A stretch of DNA of 35,515 nucleotides, taken from a virus. Within the stretch, counting starts at the first letter, position 1, and every line of letters begins with the position of its first letter. The notes under the pieces were generated by a model. The model worked only from the letters and a program-made list of their open reading frames with translations, ran no database searches and was not told the origin of the DNA. A program made the position numbers and the translations under genes. The DNA is taken from IMG/VR virus record IMGVR_UViG_3300042992_000069, positions 1-35,515 of that record. One strand, 5' to 3'. Below, one piece after another: positions 22,277 through 29,288 of this stretch.

Positions 22277-22614
22277 TGCCAAAGGATTCTTGCTATCATA
22301 GTGTAAAAGCACGGTATGCCGTGTTCCCTTCAGCAAGGGCTTCTCAAGCTATTGCCAAATGCCGTAAAGGTAAAGGTCAAGTAAGAAAGACTGAGAAGGG
22401 TACAGAGCTAAAAAGATGGCAAGCAGAAAAGTGGCAGGATACTAAATCAGGAAAAGCTTGTGGTGCCGGTGGTAAAAATGAATACTGCCGGCCTACAAAA
22501 AGAGTATCTAAAGATACACCAAAAACAAAGTATGAACTAACTCCTTCTAAACTAGCTGCTAAAAAGGCAGAGAAGTCTAGAGTAGGAATGGGAAGAAGAA
22601 TTAAAAATGTATAA
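22276..22614 (+). CDS. DUF5872-like protein
   Basis: Residues 1-35 contain CYHSVKARYAVFPSARASQAIAKCRK, the signature of the DUF5872 family found in phages and large DNA viruses (two Cys and a K-ARY-x-V-x-PSA-x-AS core). A second Cys/Gly part (GKACGAGGKNEYCRP) follows, and the tail is basic (KKAEKSRVGMGRRIKNV). The function of the family is not established. In this cluster it is one of several small basic proteins with paired cysteines. Length 112 aa is usual for it. Confidence 0.75.
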   Translation: MPKDSCYHSVKARYAVFPSARASQAIAKCRKGKGQVRKTEKGTELKRWQAEKWQDTKSGKACGAGGKNEYCRPTKRVSKDTPKTKYELTPSKLAAKKAEKSRVGMGRRIKNV

Positions 22615-22615
22615 G

Positions 22616-23149
22616 ATGAAAGCTAAGAAACCAGTTAAAAAATTAGTTAAAGCACAAAGTGGTATTACTGTACCAGCTAGATCTAACAAAGCAGATAGGA
22701 TTGCAAAAAAAATGGCTAATCCTAATACAAATTTGAATAGATGGAAAAAATTAAAAGATAAGTATGATGAAGAAATGCAACCAAAAACTTCTAAACCATC
22801 TACAAGCACATCATCTTCTACTAAACCATCTTTTTCTGATAAAGTTTCTTTAGCTGGAAAAAGAATTGATAGAAATATAACTAATAGAAAAGCTGTTAAT
22901 CAATTACAAAGATCCCAAAAAGTTGTTAATTCAAATAAAGCAAAAGCCGATGCTTTATATGATAAAGCTGAGGCTACCTATAGTAAGGCAATTGATAAAA
23001 ATAAAGAAGTTAATAGATTTAAAAGAGAAAAAGGTTTTGCACCAGGAGGTGATGGTACTTATTTTGGAACAAGTAACTATTCTAAACCAGGTCCTATTTT
23101 TAGTAAACAAAAAAGAGGTGGAGTTGTAAAAACTAAAAAAAGAAAATAA
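22616..23149 (+). CDS. Basic protein with KLVKAQ motif and GGVVK tail
   Basis: A 177-residue basic protein. It begins with a VKKLVKAQSGIT phrase that recurs as VRKLVKAQKGIS in the gene at 23936, then has helices rich in Lys/Ala (NSNKAKADALYDKAEATYSKAIDKNKEVNRFKR) and ends KRGGVVKTKKRK. I chose the ATG at 22616, just after the previous stop at 22614; an in-frame ATG at 22607 would add three residues and an eight-base overlap. It shares TAATG with the next gene. Role as a capsid-internal or DNA-binding protein is inferred. Confidence 0.6.
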   Translation: MKAKKPVKKLVKAQSGITVPARSNKADRIAKKMANPNTNLNRWKKLKDKYDEEMQPKTSKPSTSTSSSTKPSFSDKVSLAGKRIDRNITNRKAVNQLQRSQKVVNSNKAKADALYDKAEATYSKAIDKNKEVNRFKREKGFAPGGDGTYFGTSNYSKPGPIFSKQKRGGVVKTKKRK

Positions 23150-23391
23150 TGGCAATTAGAAAAACAACAACTAGAAAATCAACACCAGCTAAGAAATCTT
23201 CTTCAGTTGGTATTTCTATTTTAGGTGGTAGCAAAGCAGACATGAGAAAGTGGGAAATTGAATCTGCTATGTCTACATTACAAAGAGCTGCTGAGATTCA
23301 GAAGAATGCTAAACTCATGAATGATGTAAAAAGACTTGCTGCTGAAAAAGCAAAAGAATTTAACAGCATTGCTGCTGGTAAAAAGTTTTAA
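23149..23391 (+). CDS. Small basic helical protein (80 aa)
   Basis: An 80-residue protein with a basic start (RKTTTRKSTPAKKSS) and a long amphipathic helix from about residue 28 to 75 (MRKWEIESAMSTLQRAAEIQKNAKLMNDVKRLAAEKAKEF). It could dimerise through this helix. No family recognised beyond its membership in the basic cluster. It is linked by TAATG upstream and TAATCATG downstream. Confidence 0.6.
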   Translation: MAIRKTTTRKSTPAKKSSSVGISILGGSKADMRKWEIESAMSTLQRAAEIQKNAKLMNDVKRLAAEKAKEFNSIAAGKKF

Positions 23392-23393
23392 TC

Positions 23394-23684
23394 ATGGCAC
23401 AGGCAAAAACAAAGAAAGTAAAAGTTACTGCCGGTGGAGAAAAACATGTAGTCTATAAAAAGACTACAAAAAAAGGTGAAGGAAAGGTTGGCAATATAAT
23501 GGTTAACCATCCTACCAAAGATAAAGGTCAGTGGGATACAATAGATCTTACTGCAAAAGGTAGAGCCAAGACAGTTGCGCAGGGTGTAGCTGCTACAAAG
23601 AAATGGCATAAGGACAACCCTGATTATAAATATAAAGGAAAAGGAAATGGCAAAGTCACCAGCATGGCAAAGAAAAGAAGGTAA
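23394..23684 (+). CDS. Basic protein (96 aa)
   Basis: A 96-residue Lys-rich protein with a short beta start (KKVKVTAGGEKHVVYKK), a central GKVGNIMVNHPTKDKGQWDTIDLT segment and a helix around VAQGVAATKKWHKDNP, ending KVTSMAKKRR. I recall similar small proteins in marine phages, without function. It overlaps the DUF6321 gene by 38 bases in another frame, which is longer than the other overlaps here; both frames look real because each carries recognisable sequence. Confidence 0.6.
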   Translation: MAQAKTKKVKVTAGGEKHVVYKKTTKKGEGKVGNIMVNHPTKDKGQWDTIDLTAKGRAKTVAQGVAATKKWHKDNPDYKYKGKGNGKVTSMAKKRR

Positions 23685-23919
23685 GAACCCAACAGGAGGT
23701 CTTAATGCTAAAGGTGTGGCTAGTTATAGAGCAGCTAATCCAGGAAGTAAACTTCAGACAGCTGTAACTACTAAACCATCAAAACTAAAAGCTGGAAGCA
23801 AGGATGCTAAAAGACGTAAAAGTTTTTGTGCTAGAATGTCTGGAATGCCAGGGCCAATGAAAGATGAAAAAGGAAGACCAACTAGAAAAGCTCTTTCTTT
23901 AAGAAAGTGGAATTGTTAA
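23647..23919 (+). CDS. DUF6321-like protein
   Basis: The 90 residues match the DUF6321 pattern widespread in tailed phages of water environments: SPAWQRKEGKNPTGGLNAKG, ASYRAANPGS-L, a run with AKRRKSFCARMSGMPGP and the last residues ALSLRKWNC. Two cysteines remain (in SFCARM and at the C-terminus). Its role is unknown, but it is usually encoded near structural genes. It starts inside the previous gene (38-base overlap). Confidence 0.85.
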   Translation: MAKSPAWQRKEGKNPTGGLNAKGVASYRAANPGSKLQTAVTTKPSKLKAGSKDAKRRKSFCARMSGMPGPMKDEKGRPTRKALSLRKWNC

Positions 23920-23935
23920 TTTATTATATATAATT

Positions 23936-24607
23936 ATGAAGACTTGTAAAATGGGTTGTGGTAAGATGAAATCTGGAGGCACAATCAAAAAAGTAAAAAA
24001 GATGGCCATGGGTGGGTCAGCTACTAATAAACTAAATGCTCCTAAAGCACCTACTAAACCTATGAAAGGTGGTGGTAATACTAAAATGGGAATCTATGGT
24101 GTTCCTAATGCAGGACCTACAGGACCAAACATTCAAGGTATTAATACCATGAAGAAAGGTGGTGCTGTTAGAAAATTAGTTAAAGCTCAGAAAGGTATTT
24201 CTACTGGTGGGGATAGACCTACTAAAGAAAGTAATAGAGATAAATTTACTAAAGAAAAAGGTTATAAAGAACCTGGAATTAATTCACCAGCATACAATAA
24301 ACTTTTTACCTCAACAGCAGCAAGAGATAGCGCAAACTATTACAGAAAAAAATCTGCAGAAATGTCTAATATGAGCATTAATGATAAGAACTTTGATAAA
24401 GTAATTGTAAATAATGCAAATTTAGAAAGACAATATAACAAAGGTAAAGCTGGTTATGATAAGATGGGTTATAAGAAAGACTCTGAAGGAAGATCATCTA
24501 CAAGCAAATGGTATGGTTTTGATCCAAAGACTAAGAAATATACTATGGGGCCTAACAAGGGTAAAACTCATGGTCAAGTAATGAAGTCAAGAACTACTAA
24601 AAAATAA
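23936..24607 (+). CDS. Basic protein with repeated GG-(S/T/A)-x-(K/R)K motifs
   Basis: A 223-residue protein. The N-terminus has a CKMGCGKMKSGGTIKKVKK stretch, followed by KPMKGGGNTKMGIYG and MKKGGAVRKLVKAQKGIS near residue 80, so the tail-like motif occurs internally here. The rest is Lys/Ser/Asn-rich and probably disordered with one helical stretch (YYRKKSAEMSNM). It shares KLVKAQ with the gene at 22616. It may be a cargo or DNA-binding protein. The gene follows a short AT-rich gap (TTATTATATATAATT). Confidence 0.6.
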   Translation: MKTCKMGCGKMKSGGTIKKVKKMAMGGSATNKLNAPKAPTKPMKGGGNTKMGIYGVPNAGPTGPNIQGINTMKKGGAVRKLVKAQKGISTGGDRPTKESNRDKFTKEKGYKEPGINSPAYNKLFTSTAARDSANYYRKKSAEMSNMSINDKNFDKVIVNNANLERQYNKGKAGYDKMGYKKDSEGRSSTSKWYGFDPKTKKYTMGPNKGKTHGQVMKSRTTKK

Positions 24608-24613
24608 TTAATC

Positions 24614-24652
24614 ATGTGTAGCTGTAGAAATAAAGGTAAAGTAAAAAAGTAA
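24614..24652 (+). CDS. Possible 12-residue microprotein (MCSC-type)
   Basis: A frame coding MCSCRNKGKVKK is exactly packed between the previous stop and the start at 24657. Its ATG has the ATCATG context of other starts in this cluster, and I recall short MC-x-C-(R/K)KK microproteins in other phages. The two cysteines and basic tail fit the composition of the neighbours. At this length chance cannot be excluded. Confidence 0.35.
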   Translation: MCSCRNKGKVKK

Positions 24653-24656
24653 GGTC

Positions 24657-25022
24657 ATGGCTAAACTTAGAAAAGTATCATCAATATCTAAAGAATTTGA
24701 TGGTAAAGAAGTTCAGGGAAAACTTATTACAAGATCTGGTTTACTGGGTAGTAAAATATCTAAGGAAGTTTTTAAAATGCCCGGTGGTGGAAAGCACATT
24801 GAAAAAACAAGAACTAATAAAAAAGGAGATGTAATATCTAGATCATCTAGAGATACAAAAGTAAACCCATATAAAAAAGGAGGATCAACTGATAAGAAGT
24901 GGATTCAAAAGGCAATTAATCCTGCACACAAAGGATATTGTACTCCAATGACTAAACCTACTTGTACTCCTAAAAGAAAAGCTCTTGCTATTACATTAAA
25001 GAAAATTGCTAAAAATAGATAA
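24657..25022 (+). CDS. Basic protein with WIQKA/CTPMTKPTC motif
   Basis: The 121-residue protein has a beta-rich first half (EVQGKLITRSG, SKEVFKMPGGGKHIEKTR), the motif YKKGGSTDKKWIQKAINPAH at about residues 73-92, and GYCTPMTKPTCTPKRKALAIT with a C-x6-C pair. The WIQKA...CTPMTK-x-TCTP-x-RKAL pattern is one I know from phages and large DNA viruses; its function is unresolved. GG occurs just before the motif, as in the other basic proteins. It joins the next gene by TAATCATG. Confidence 0.7.
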   Translation: MAKLRKVSSISKEFDGKEVQGKLITRSGLLGSKISKEVFKMPGGGKHIEKTRTNKKGDVISRSSRDTKVNPYKKGGSTDKKWIQKAINPAHKGYCTPMTKPTCTPKRKALAITLKKIAKNR

Positions 25023-25024
25023 TC

Positions 25025-25558
25025 ATGAAACATAATAAAAAAGTAAATCCGCTTACTCACTTTAATAATCTTAAAGCTGAGGCTGTTAAAAAGGGTAATG
25101 GGCAATTAGCTAATTACAAAAAATCATTAAAAAGATTTCAAGGAGATGTAACAGGTAGTCAAGTTACTTCTGCTGCTAGTGATAGTGCTAATAAAATTAA
25201 TATGAGCAATAACGTATATAATACTGGACTTGCTAATACACGTAAACTGATGGAGGAGGCTTATAAAAAGGCAGATTTGGAAGAACGTAACAACCAAGCA
25301 GTAGAAAGACTAAAAAATATAACTATCCCAACACCTGGTGTTCAAATTTCAAAACCAACTTCCCCACAAGGAGCATATGATGAATATAAGGCTTTTCAAA
25401 TGAGCAAGAGTAAAAAAGGTGGATCTGTAAAAAAAATGTCTAAAGGTGGATCACTTAAACCAGTTCCTTCTGATAAGGTAGGTCTTTCTAAATTACCAAC
25501 ACCGGTTAGAAATAAAATGGGATACCAAAAGAAAGGTGGCTCTGTAAAAAGAAAATAA
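25025..25558 (+). CDS. Basic protein with three GGSVKK-like motifs
   Basis: The 177-residue protein is helical and mixed-charge up to about residue 105 (MEEAYKKADLEERNNQAVERLKN) and then has KSKKGGSVKKMSKGGSLKPVP and the final KKGGSVKRK. Three copies of the motif in the last 50 residues are the clearest case in the window. It is the last gene of the basic cluster, four bases before the next virion gene. Function inferred as capsid-associated at most. Confidence 0.6.
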   Translation: MKHNKKVNPLTHFNNLKAEAVKKGNGQLANYKKSLKRFQGDVTGSQVTSAASDSANKINMSNNVYNTGLANTRKLMEEAYKKADLEERNNQAVERLKNITIPTPGVQISKPTSPQGAYDEYKAFQMSKSKKGGSVKKMSKGGSLKPVPSDKVGLSKLPTPVRNKMGYQKKGGSVKRK

Positions 25559-25561
25559 GAA

Positions 25562-26263
25562 ATGTTAAATAGTACTATAACTGTAAAGATTAAACAACGG
25601 CTAAATAAATTAGATAGCCAAGACTATGACAACTTAGAATGTTGGCAGATAGTTGAGGCATTTAATAAAGCCCAAGTAGAGTGGTCTAGAAGACAGTTGC
25701 ATGGTATTAACCTAACTAAAGAGGGTGATGAAGGATCAACCAGAAGAAAGGATGACATGCAAGTTCTTCTTAATAAAACTACTATAACTAATTTAACTGA
25801 TAAGGGAGATTATTCTTTTTTAAATATTCCTCAGAATTATTTACAGTGGAAAAGAGTAGATGTATATGCTCAAAGAGATTGCTGTGATAAAAGAAGAATG
25901 GTCATCTATCTTGCTGAAGAAGGTAATGTATCTATATTACTTAGAGACAAGTTAAAGAAGCCAAGCTTTGAATGGGCAGAAACATTTGCTACTCTTATAG
26001 ATGATACAATTAACATCTATACTAATGGAGAGTTTAATGTACCAGAGGTTGATTTAACTTACTACAGACAACCTAGAAAGATTGAAATCCAAGGTTGTGT
26101 AGACCCTTACACTACTCTACAATCTCCTGTAAATGTTACATGTGAGTTTAAAGATGATATAATAGAATTAATAATAGATGAAGCAGTAAGTATTATTGCT
26201 GGAGATATTGAGTCTGGAAACCAATTCTCTAGAGGTACTGATACTGCAGAACGCAACAACTAA
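25562..26263 (+). CDS. crAss-like connector/tail structural protein
   Basis: The 233-residue protein starts with KIKQRLNKLDSQDYDNLECWQIVEAFNKAQVEWSRRQL, a stretch I associate with a conserved crAss-like virion protein, followed by a TRRKDDMQVLLN motif and a beta half (YSFLNIPQNYLQWKRVDVYAQ). In Crassvirales, proteins of this kind form rings or stabilisers between portal and tail. Two adjacent Cys occur in RDCCDKRR. The identity as a virion connector is likely; which ring it forms cannot be told from sequence. Confidence 0.65.
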   Translation: MLNSTITVKIKQRLNKLDSQDYDNLECWQIVEAFNKAQVEWSRRQLHGINLTKEGDEGSTRRKDDMQVLLNKTTITNLTDKGDYSFLNIPQNYLQWKRVDVYAQRDCCDKRRMVIYLAEEGNVSILLRDKLKKPSFEWAETFATLIDDTINIYTNGEFNVPEVDLTYYRQPRKIEIQGCVDPYTTLQSPVNVTCEFKDDIIELIIDEAVSIIAGDIESGNQFSRGTDTAERNN

Positions 26264-26266
26264 AAA

Positions 26267-26725
26267 ATGGAAAAACCTAGAATGTTAAAAAGAGATGCAA
26301 TGACATCAGCATCTTATACAAGTGCCCCAAGTACTGGATCAGCTAATTGTGATACAATGACTGCAGCTTGTGTGTCAGAATTAATGAATGCTGCAACTAG
26401 TATTCACAAACTTCACTTAAAAGTAAAAGGAACAGGATCATATGCTGCACACAAAGCATTGAATGAATTATATGATGCACTACCTGGTCATGCAGATGAT
26501 CTTGCTGAAGGATACCAAGGTGCTGCAGAAAAACTTCTTGACTACAAAGAAGCTGCTCCAAGAACTTTAAATACAGTTGAAGAAGGTATTGCTTATCTAA
26601 GAGATATGTATCAAATGATAAATGCATTACAAGCTAAGATGCCTTACTCAGAAATTGTAAATTCATTAGATACTGTAAAAGATACTATTAACTCTGGAAA
26701 GTACAAATTACTTTTCTTAAAATAA
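26267..26725 (+). CDS. Dps/ferritin-like protein (DUF5856-type)
   Basis: In 152 residues a Dps-like signature is clear: IHKLHLKVKGTGSYAAHKALNELYDALPGH, then ADDLAE. His50, His62, Asp77 and Glu81 keep the exact spacing (12, 15, 4) of the Dps ferroxidase ligands His31, His43, Asp58 and Glu62 of Listeria Dps; the place of its Asp47 is taken by Asn66. A four-helix bundle is predicted. Dps proteins store iron and bind DNA. I recall a phage family (DUF5856) of this type without a proven role. It follows a virion gene, so the product may be packaged or may protect phage DNA from oxidation. Activity is untested. Confidence 0.7.
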   Translation: MEKPRMLKRDAMTSASYTSAPSTGSANCDTMTAACVSELMNAATSIHKLHLKVKGTGSYAAHKALNELYDALPGHADDLAEGYQGAAEKLLDYKEAAPRTLNTVEEGIAYLRDMYQMINALQAKMPYSEIVNSLDTVKDTINSGKYKLLFLK

Positions 26726-26726
26726 T

Positions 26727-26756
26727 TTTGGAGTTAGGAATATTTTTACTATATTA
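26727..26756 (+). promoter_or_regulatory. Promoter of the large virion protein gene
   Basis: TTTG at 26727-26730, 19-base spacer, TATATTA at 26750-26756. Start near 26763 gives a leader of about 25 bases before the ATG at 26788. No terminator is seen between the Dps-like gene and this promoter, so it adds to readthrough. Confidence 0.62.
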
Positions 26757-26787
26757 TAATATATATGTTTAACTAAAATTTAAAAAA

Positions 26788-28461
26788 ATGGCTTATTTTA
26801 ATCATGCTTTTCAAAAAGCTTTCCTTGCTACAGGAAAAAATTTAAGTAGTCAAACTATTACTAAACCTGATGGTTCTACTATTACAGGTGTAAGTACTAG
26901 TTATGGATATTTAAATACTCCTAGTGTACCAACTTATGGTCTTAATCAACTTTCTGCAACTGGTATTACCGCAAATGGTGAATACTTTGGTGGATATGTT
27001 GGTTGGTTTGATCCTAAAGATAATTTATCAGTTGCTGTTGGTGGTTCAACTGGATGTTGCCCACTTTACCTTGCAGGTTCTACTATCTATTGTAAAGACA
27101 AAATCAGTCCTTTCTTAGGTGGATACCAAGAGACTAACAAATCTAAAATTGTTAATCCTAAATATGTAAATACTATTTATGATGTTGATCCATGTCAACC
27201 ATCTAATAATGTAGTACACGTAGGTTCTACTTATTCAAGTTTAGGTGGTGGTGTTTTGACTGGTACTGCTGTAGGTGGTACTGGTTATGATCCAGCTCCT
27301 TCAACTAATATTGTAGTTGGAACAACTACAGTTACTGGTACAGGTACTGGTTTAACTTTATTTATTAATATTAGTGCTGGTAATGTACCAACTGTAGTTG
27401 GTATTGCAAGTCTTGGTAAAGGTTATAAAGTTGGTGATACAGTAAATATAAATAATGGTGATACTACTCTTCCTGTAACAACACCTTGCGTATATACTAT
27501 TAATAGTGTTACTCCTGCAAAACCTACAGTTATCCCTGGAACAGATTGTTGTAAAGAGTTCTTATGTGGTGAGACTTATAATCTTCGTTTAGATGTTAAA
27601 GGTTCTCCAGCATTAAGATTCTTAAATCACAATGCATACTATACTGCAACTGCTTATACAGGATGTTGTCTTCCAGGAACTATTGCTCCAACTCCAGTAG
27701 ATTCTACTGAAGTAATGATCCTTTGGGCTAATGATTTATTAAGATCACCAATTGTATCTCCATTTATTCAGATTGCTATTCAAGATGAGAATGGCGTTAT
27801 TTGGTATGCTCCAGGAACAAATGCTACTTTCTTAGCTGCTGAAGGTGCTAGTACTTGGGATAAATATGTATCTACAGGACACGTTGCTAACAAATGTGCA
27901 GGTTTAATCCTTAATGGTGCTTATGTAGATACTAGATTTGGAGATTGTACATTCCAAATTTCTGACTTCTATGAGAAACAACCAGTTAACTTATATGTAA
28001 GTGAAGTAGATTATAATGGTGATCCATGTGAATTTACTGGTCTTTGTGTAGTTAATGAGTGTTTAGGATCTCAAGCAATGGGTCTTGGAGAAACTGTACT
28101 TAGAGAGATGATCCTTTCTGAGTCTTACAGACAAAACTTCTTCTCTTCTGATTTCAGAATCCGGGAGATTACTCAAGGTAACCAAATTGTAAATGCTATT
28201 GACAGACAAGCATTATATTACAAAGTACATATCTTACACAGTGTTCCTAGATTTAATAATCCATCTAGTACATTTGATAATGATCAATACTTGTTAGAAG
28301 TTATCTTTACAGATGCTACTGCAGGAACTACTTTCTGGAATGCTGTTAAAGCATGGTTATCTCAAGCTGCTTGTTCAGTTTGTGAGGTTGGTGAGTATGA
28401 CTGTAAATCTACTTGTTCTTCAGTTGCTTTCCCTGCGCTTCCAGCTCAGTGTGGAATCTAA
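26788..28461 (+). CDS. Large virion structural protein with inserted Gly/Thr domain
   Basis: The 557-residue protein begins MAYFNHAFQKAFLATG, which I recall from abundant structural proteins of environmental phages. Core segments CCPLYLAGSTIYCKDKISPF, CGETYNLRLDVKGSPALRF and LREMILSESYRQNFF are conserved in style. A separate domain of about 90 residues (153-245), with GTGYDP, GTGTGLTLFINI and GKGYKVGDTVNI, interrupts it and resembles beta-repeat domains of fibres. Cysteines are numerous, including a C-terminal cluster. It has its own promoter and terminator, implying high expression. Whether it is tail or head protein is open. Confidence 0.6.
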   Translation: MAYFNHAFQKAFLATGKNLSSQTITKPDGSTITGVSTSYGYLNTPSVPTYGLNQLSATGITANGEYFGGYVGWFDPKDNLSVAVGGSTGCCPLYLAGSTIYCKDKISPFLGGYQETNKSKIVNPKYVNTIYDVDPCQPSNNVVHVGSTYSSLGGGVLTGTAVGGTGYDPAPSTNIVVGTTTVTGTGTGLTLFINISAGNVPTVVGIASLGKGYKVGDTVNINNGDTTLPVTTPCVYTINSVTPAKPTVIPGTDCCKEFLCGETYNLRLDVKGSPALRFLNHNAYYTATAYTGCCLPGTIAPTPVDSTEVMILWANDLLRSPIVSPFIQIAIQDENGVIWYAPGTNATFLAAEGASTWDKYVSTGHVANKCAGLILNGAYVDTRFGDCTFQISDFYEKQPVNLYVSEVDYNGDPCEFTGLCVVNECLGSQAMGLGETVLREMILSESYRQNFFSSDFRIREITQGNQIVNAIDRQALYYKVHILHSVPRFNNPSSTFDNDQYLLEVIFTDATAGTTFWNAVKAWLSQAACSVCEVGEYDCKSTCSSVAFPALPAQCGI

Positions 28462-28484
28462 GAATTAAAGGTTAATAAATAAAT

Positions 28485-28530
28485 AAAAGGGGAGAGTGAG
28501 TTTTTTAAGCTCCTTTCCCCTTTATTTTTA
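28485..28530 (+). terminator. Intrinsic terminator
   Basis: AAAGGGGA with further pairs at about 28486-28496 folds with TCCTTTCCCCTTT at about 28511-28523, and is followed by ATTTTTA. The stem has one G-U pair and a long loop. It closes the unit with the large virion protein, immediately before the start at 28541. Confidence 0.75.
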
Positions 28531-28540
28531 AAACATAGTT

Positions 28541-29110
28541 ATGGCAAATCATGTATTAAGTTTAGAGGTGCCTCAAGTAATGAATGAATGCATTCTTAAA
28601 ATACTTGACACAAGTGTATATCAGACATTAGATCCTGCTATTCCAATAGTATGTCCTACATTGAATATTACAGTACCTGGGTTTGGTTATTCTAACCAGA
28701 TAACAGGAACTGCAATGACTAATTTTGTTAATACAGGTCACATAACTTTAACTGCATGTGATTTGCAATTGCAAACTACAAACTGCGCAACAACTTATTT
28801 TAATTTACCAGACGGTATATATATTATAAAATACAGCGTGTCTCCTAATGAGACAGTATATGTGGAGTATAATCACTTAAGAGTTACAGCAGCACTAAAT
28901 AAATATTACAAGATTCTTTGTGATATAGATGTTGCAGCATGTGATCCTCCATTCAAAGTAAAACAGAGACTTGAAGAACTAAGATTAATTTTTATGTATC
29001 TTCAAGCAGCAAAGTCTAAGGTAGAGTTTTGTCTTGAGCCACAGAAAGGTATGAGCTTATACAACTATGCCGTTAAGCTTTTGAATAAAATGGAATGTAG
29101 AAATTGTTAA
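28541..29110 (+). CDS. Conserved phage hypothetical protein (189 aa)
   Basis: A 189-residue protein starting ANHVLSLEVPQVMNECIL, with an SVYQTLDPAIPIVCPTLNIT beta stretch, a likely carbohydrate- or fibre-like strand part, and a helical C-terminal region (KVKQRLEELRLIFMYLQAAKSKVEF) ending with CRNC. The layout of an N-terminal beta domain and C-terminal helices suggests an adaptor between fibres and virion. I recall relatives next to fibre genes of environmental phages, without proven function. Confidence 0.6.
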   Translation: MANHVLSLEVPQVMNECILKILDTSVYQTLDPAIPIVCPTLNITVPGFGYSNQITGTAMTNFVNTGHITLTACDLQLQTTNCATTYFNLPDGIYIIKYSVSPNETVYVEYNHLRVTAALNKYYKILCDIDVAACDPPFKVKQRLEELRLIFMYLQAAKSKVEFCLEPQKGMSLYNYAVKLLNKMECRNC

Positions 29111-29129
29111 ACTAATAAAACCAATAATT

Positions 29130-29288
29130 ATGTCAGCATGCTCTAATTGTAAAACAAGATTGTCCTGTGGATGTCAAAGAAGAACAGCTTCTAATGGTCA
29201 ATCAGTATGTTCTAATTGCATAGCCAGTTATGAAGCAAAATTAAAAGGTCCTCAACCAAAAGATAATTTACAGAAATTTACTAAATAA
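29130..29288 (+). CDS. Zinc-ribbon-like microprotein (52 aa)
   Basis: A 52-residue frame with six cysteines in the order C-x2-C, C-x-C, C-x2-C (CSNC, CGC, CSNC), which suits a zinc ribbon or a pair of metal sites. The stop overlaps the next ATG (TAATG), as for its neighbours, and it fills the gap between two virion genes exactly. It may be a small adaptor in the cysteine-rich fibre cluster. Confidence 0.6.
   Translation: MSACSNCKTRLSCGCQRRTASNGQSVCSNCIASYEAKLKGPQPKDNLQKFTK

Noticed and set aside
2420-22809. Open frames on the minus strand, for example 2946-3353, 5706-6155, 8809-9123, 10265-10600 and 22552-22809
   Set aside because: All lie antisense over convincing + strand genes, have odd compositions, no recognisable domains and no ribosome or promoter context.
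26788-28461. Second major capsid protein
   Set aside because: The gene at 18233 has the right position and size. The 557-residue protein has an inserted adhesin-like domain and cysteines, more typical of tail or fibre proteins.
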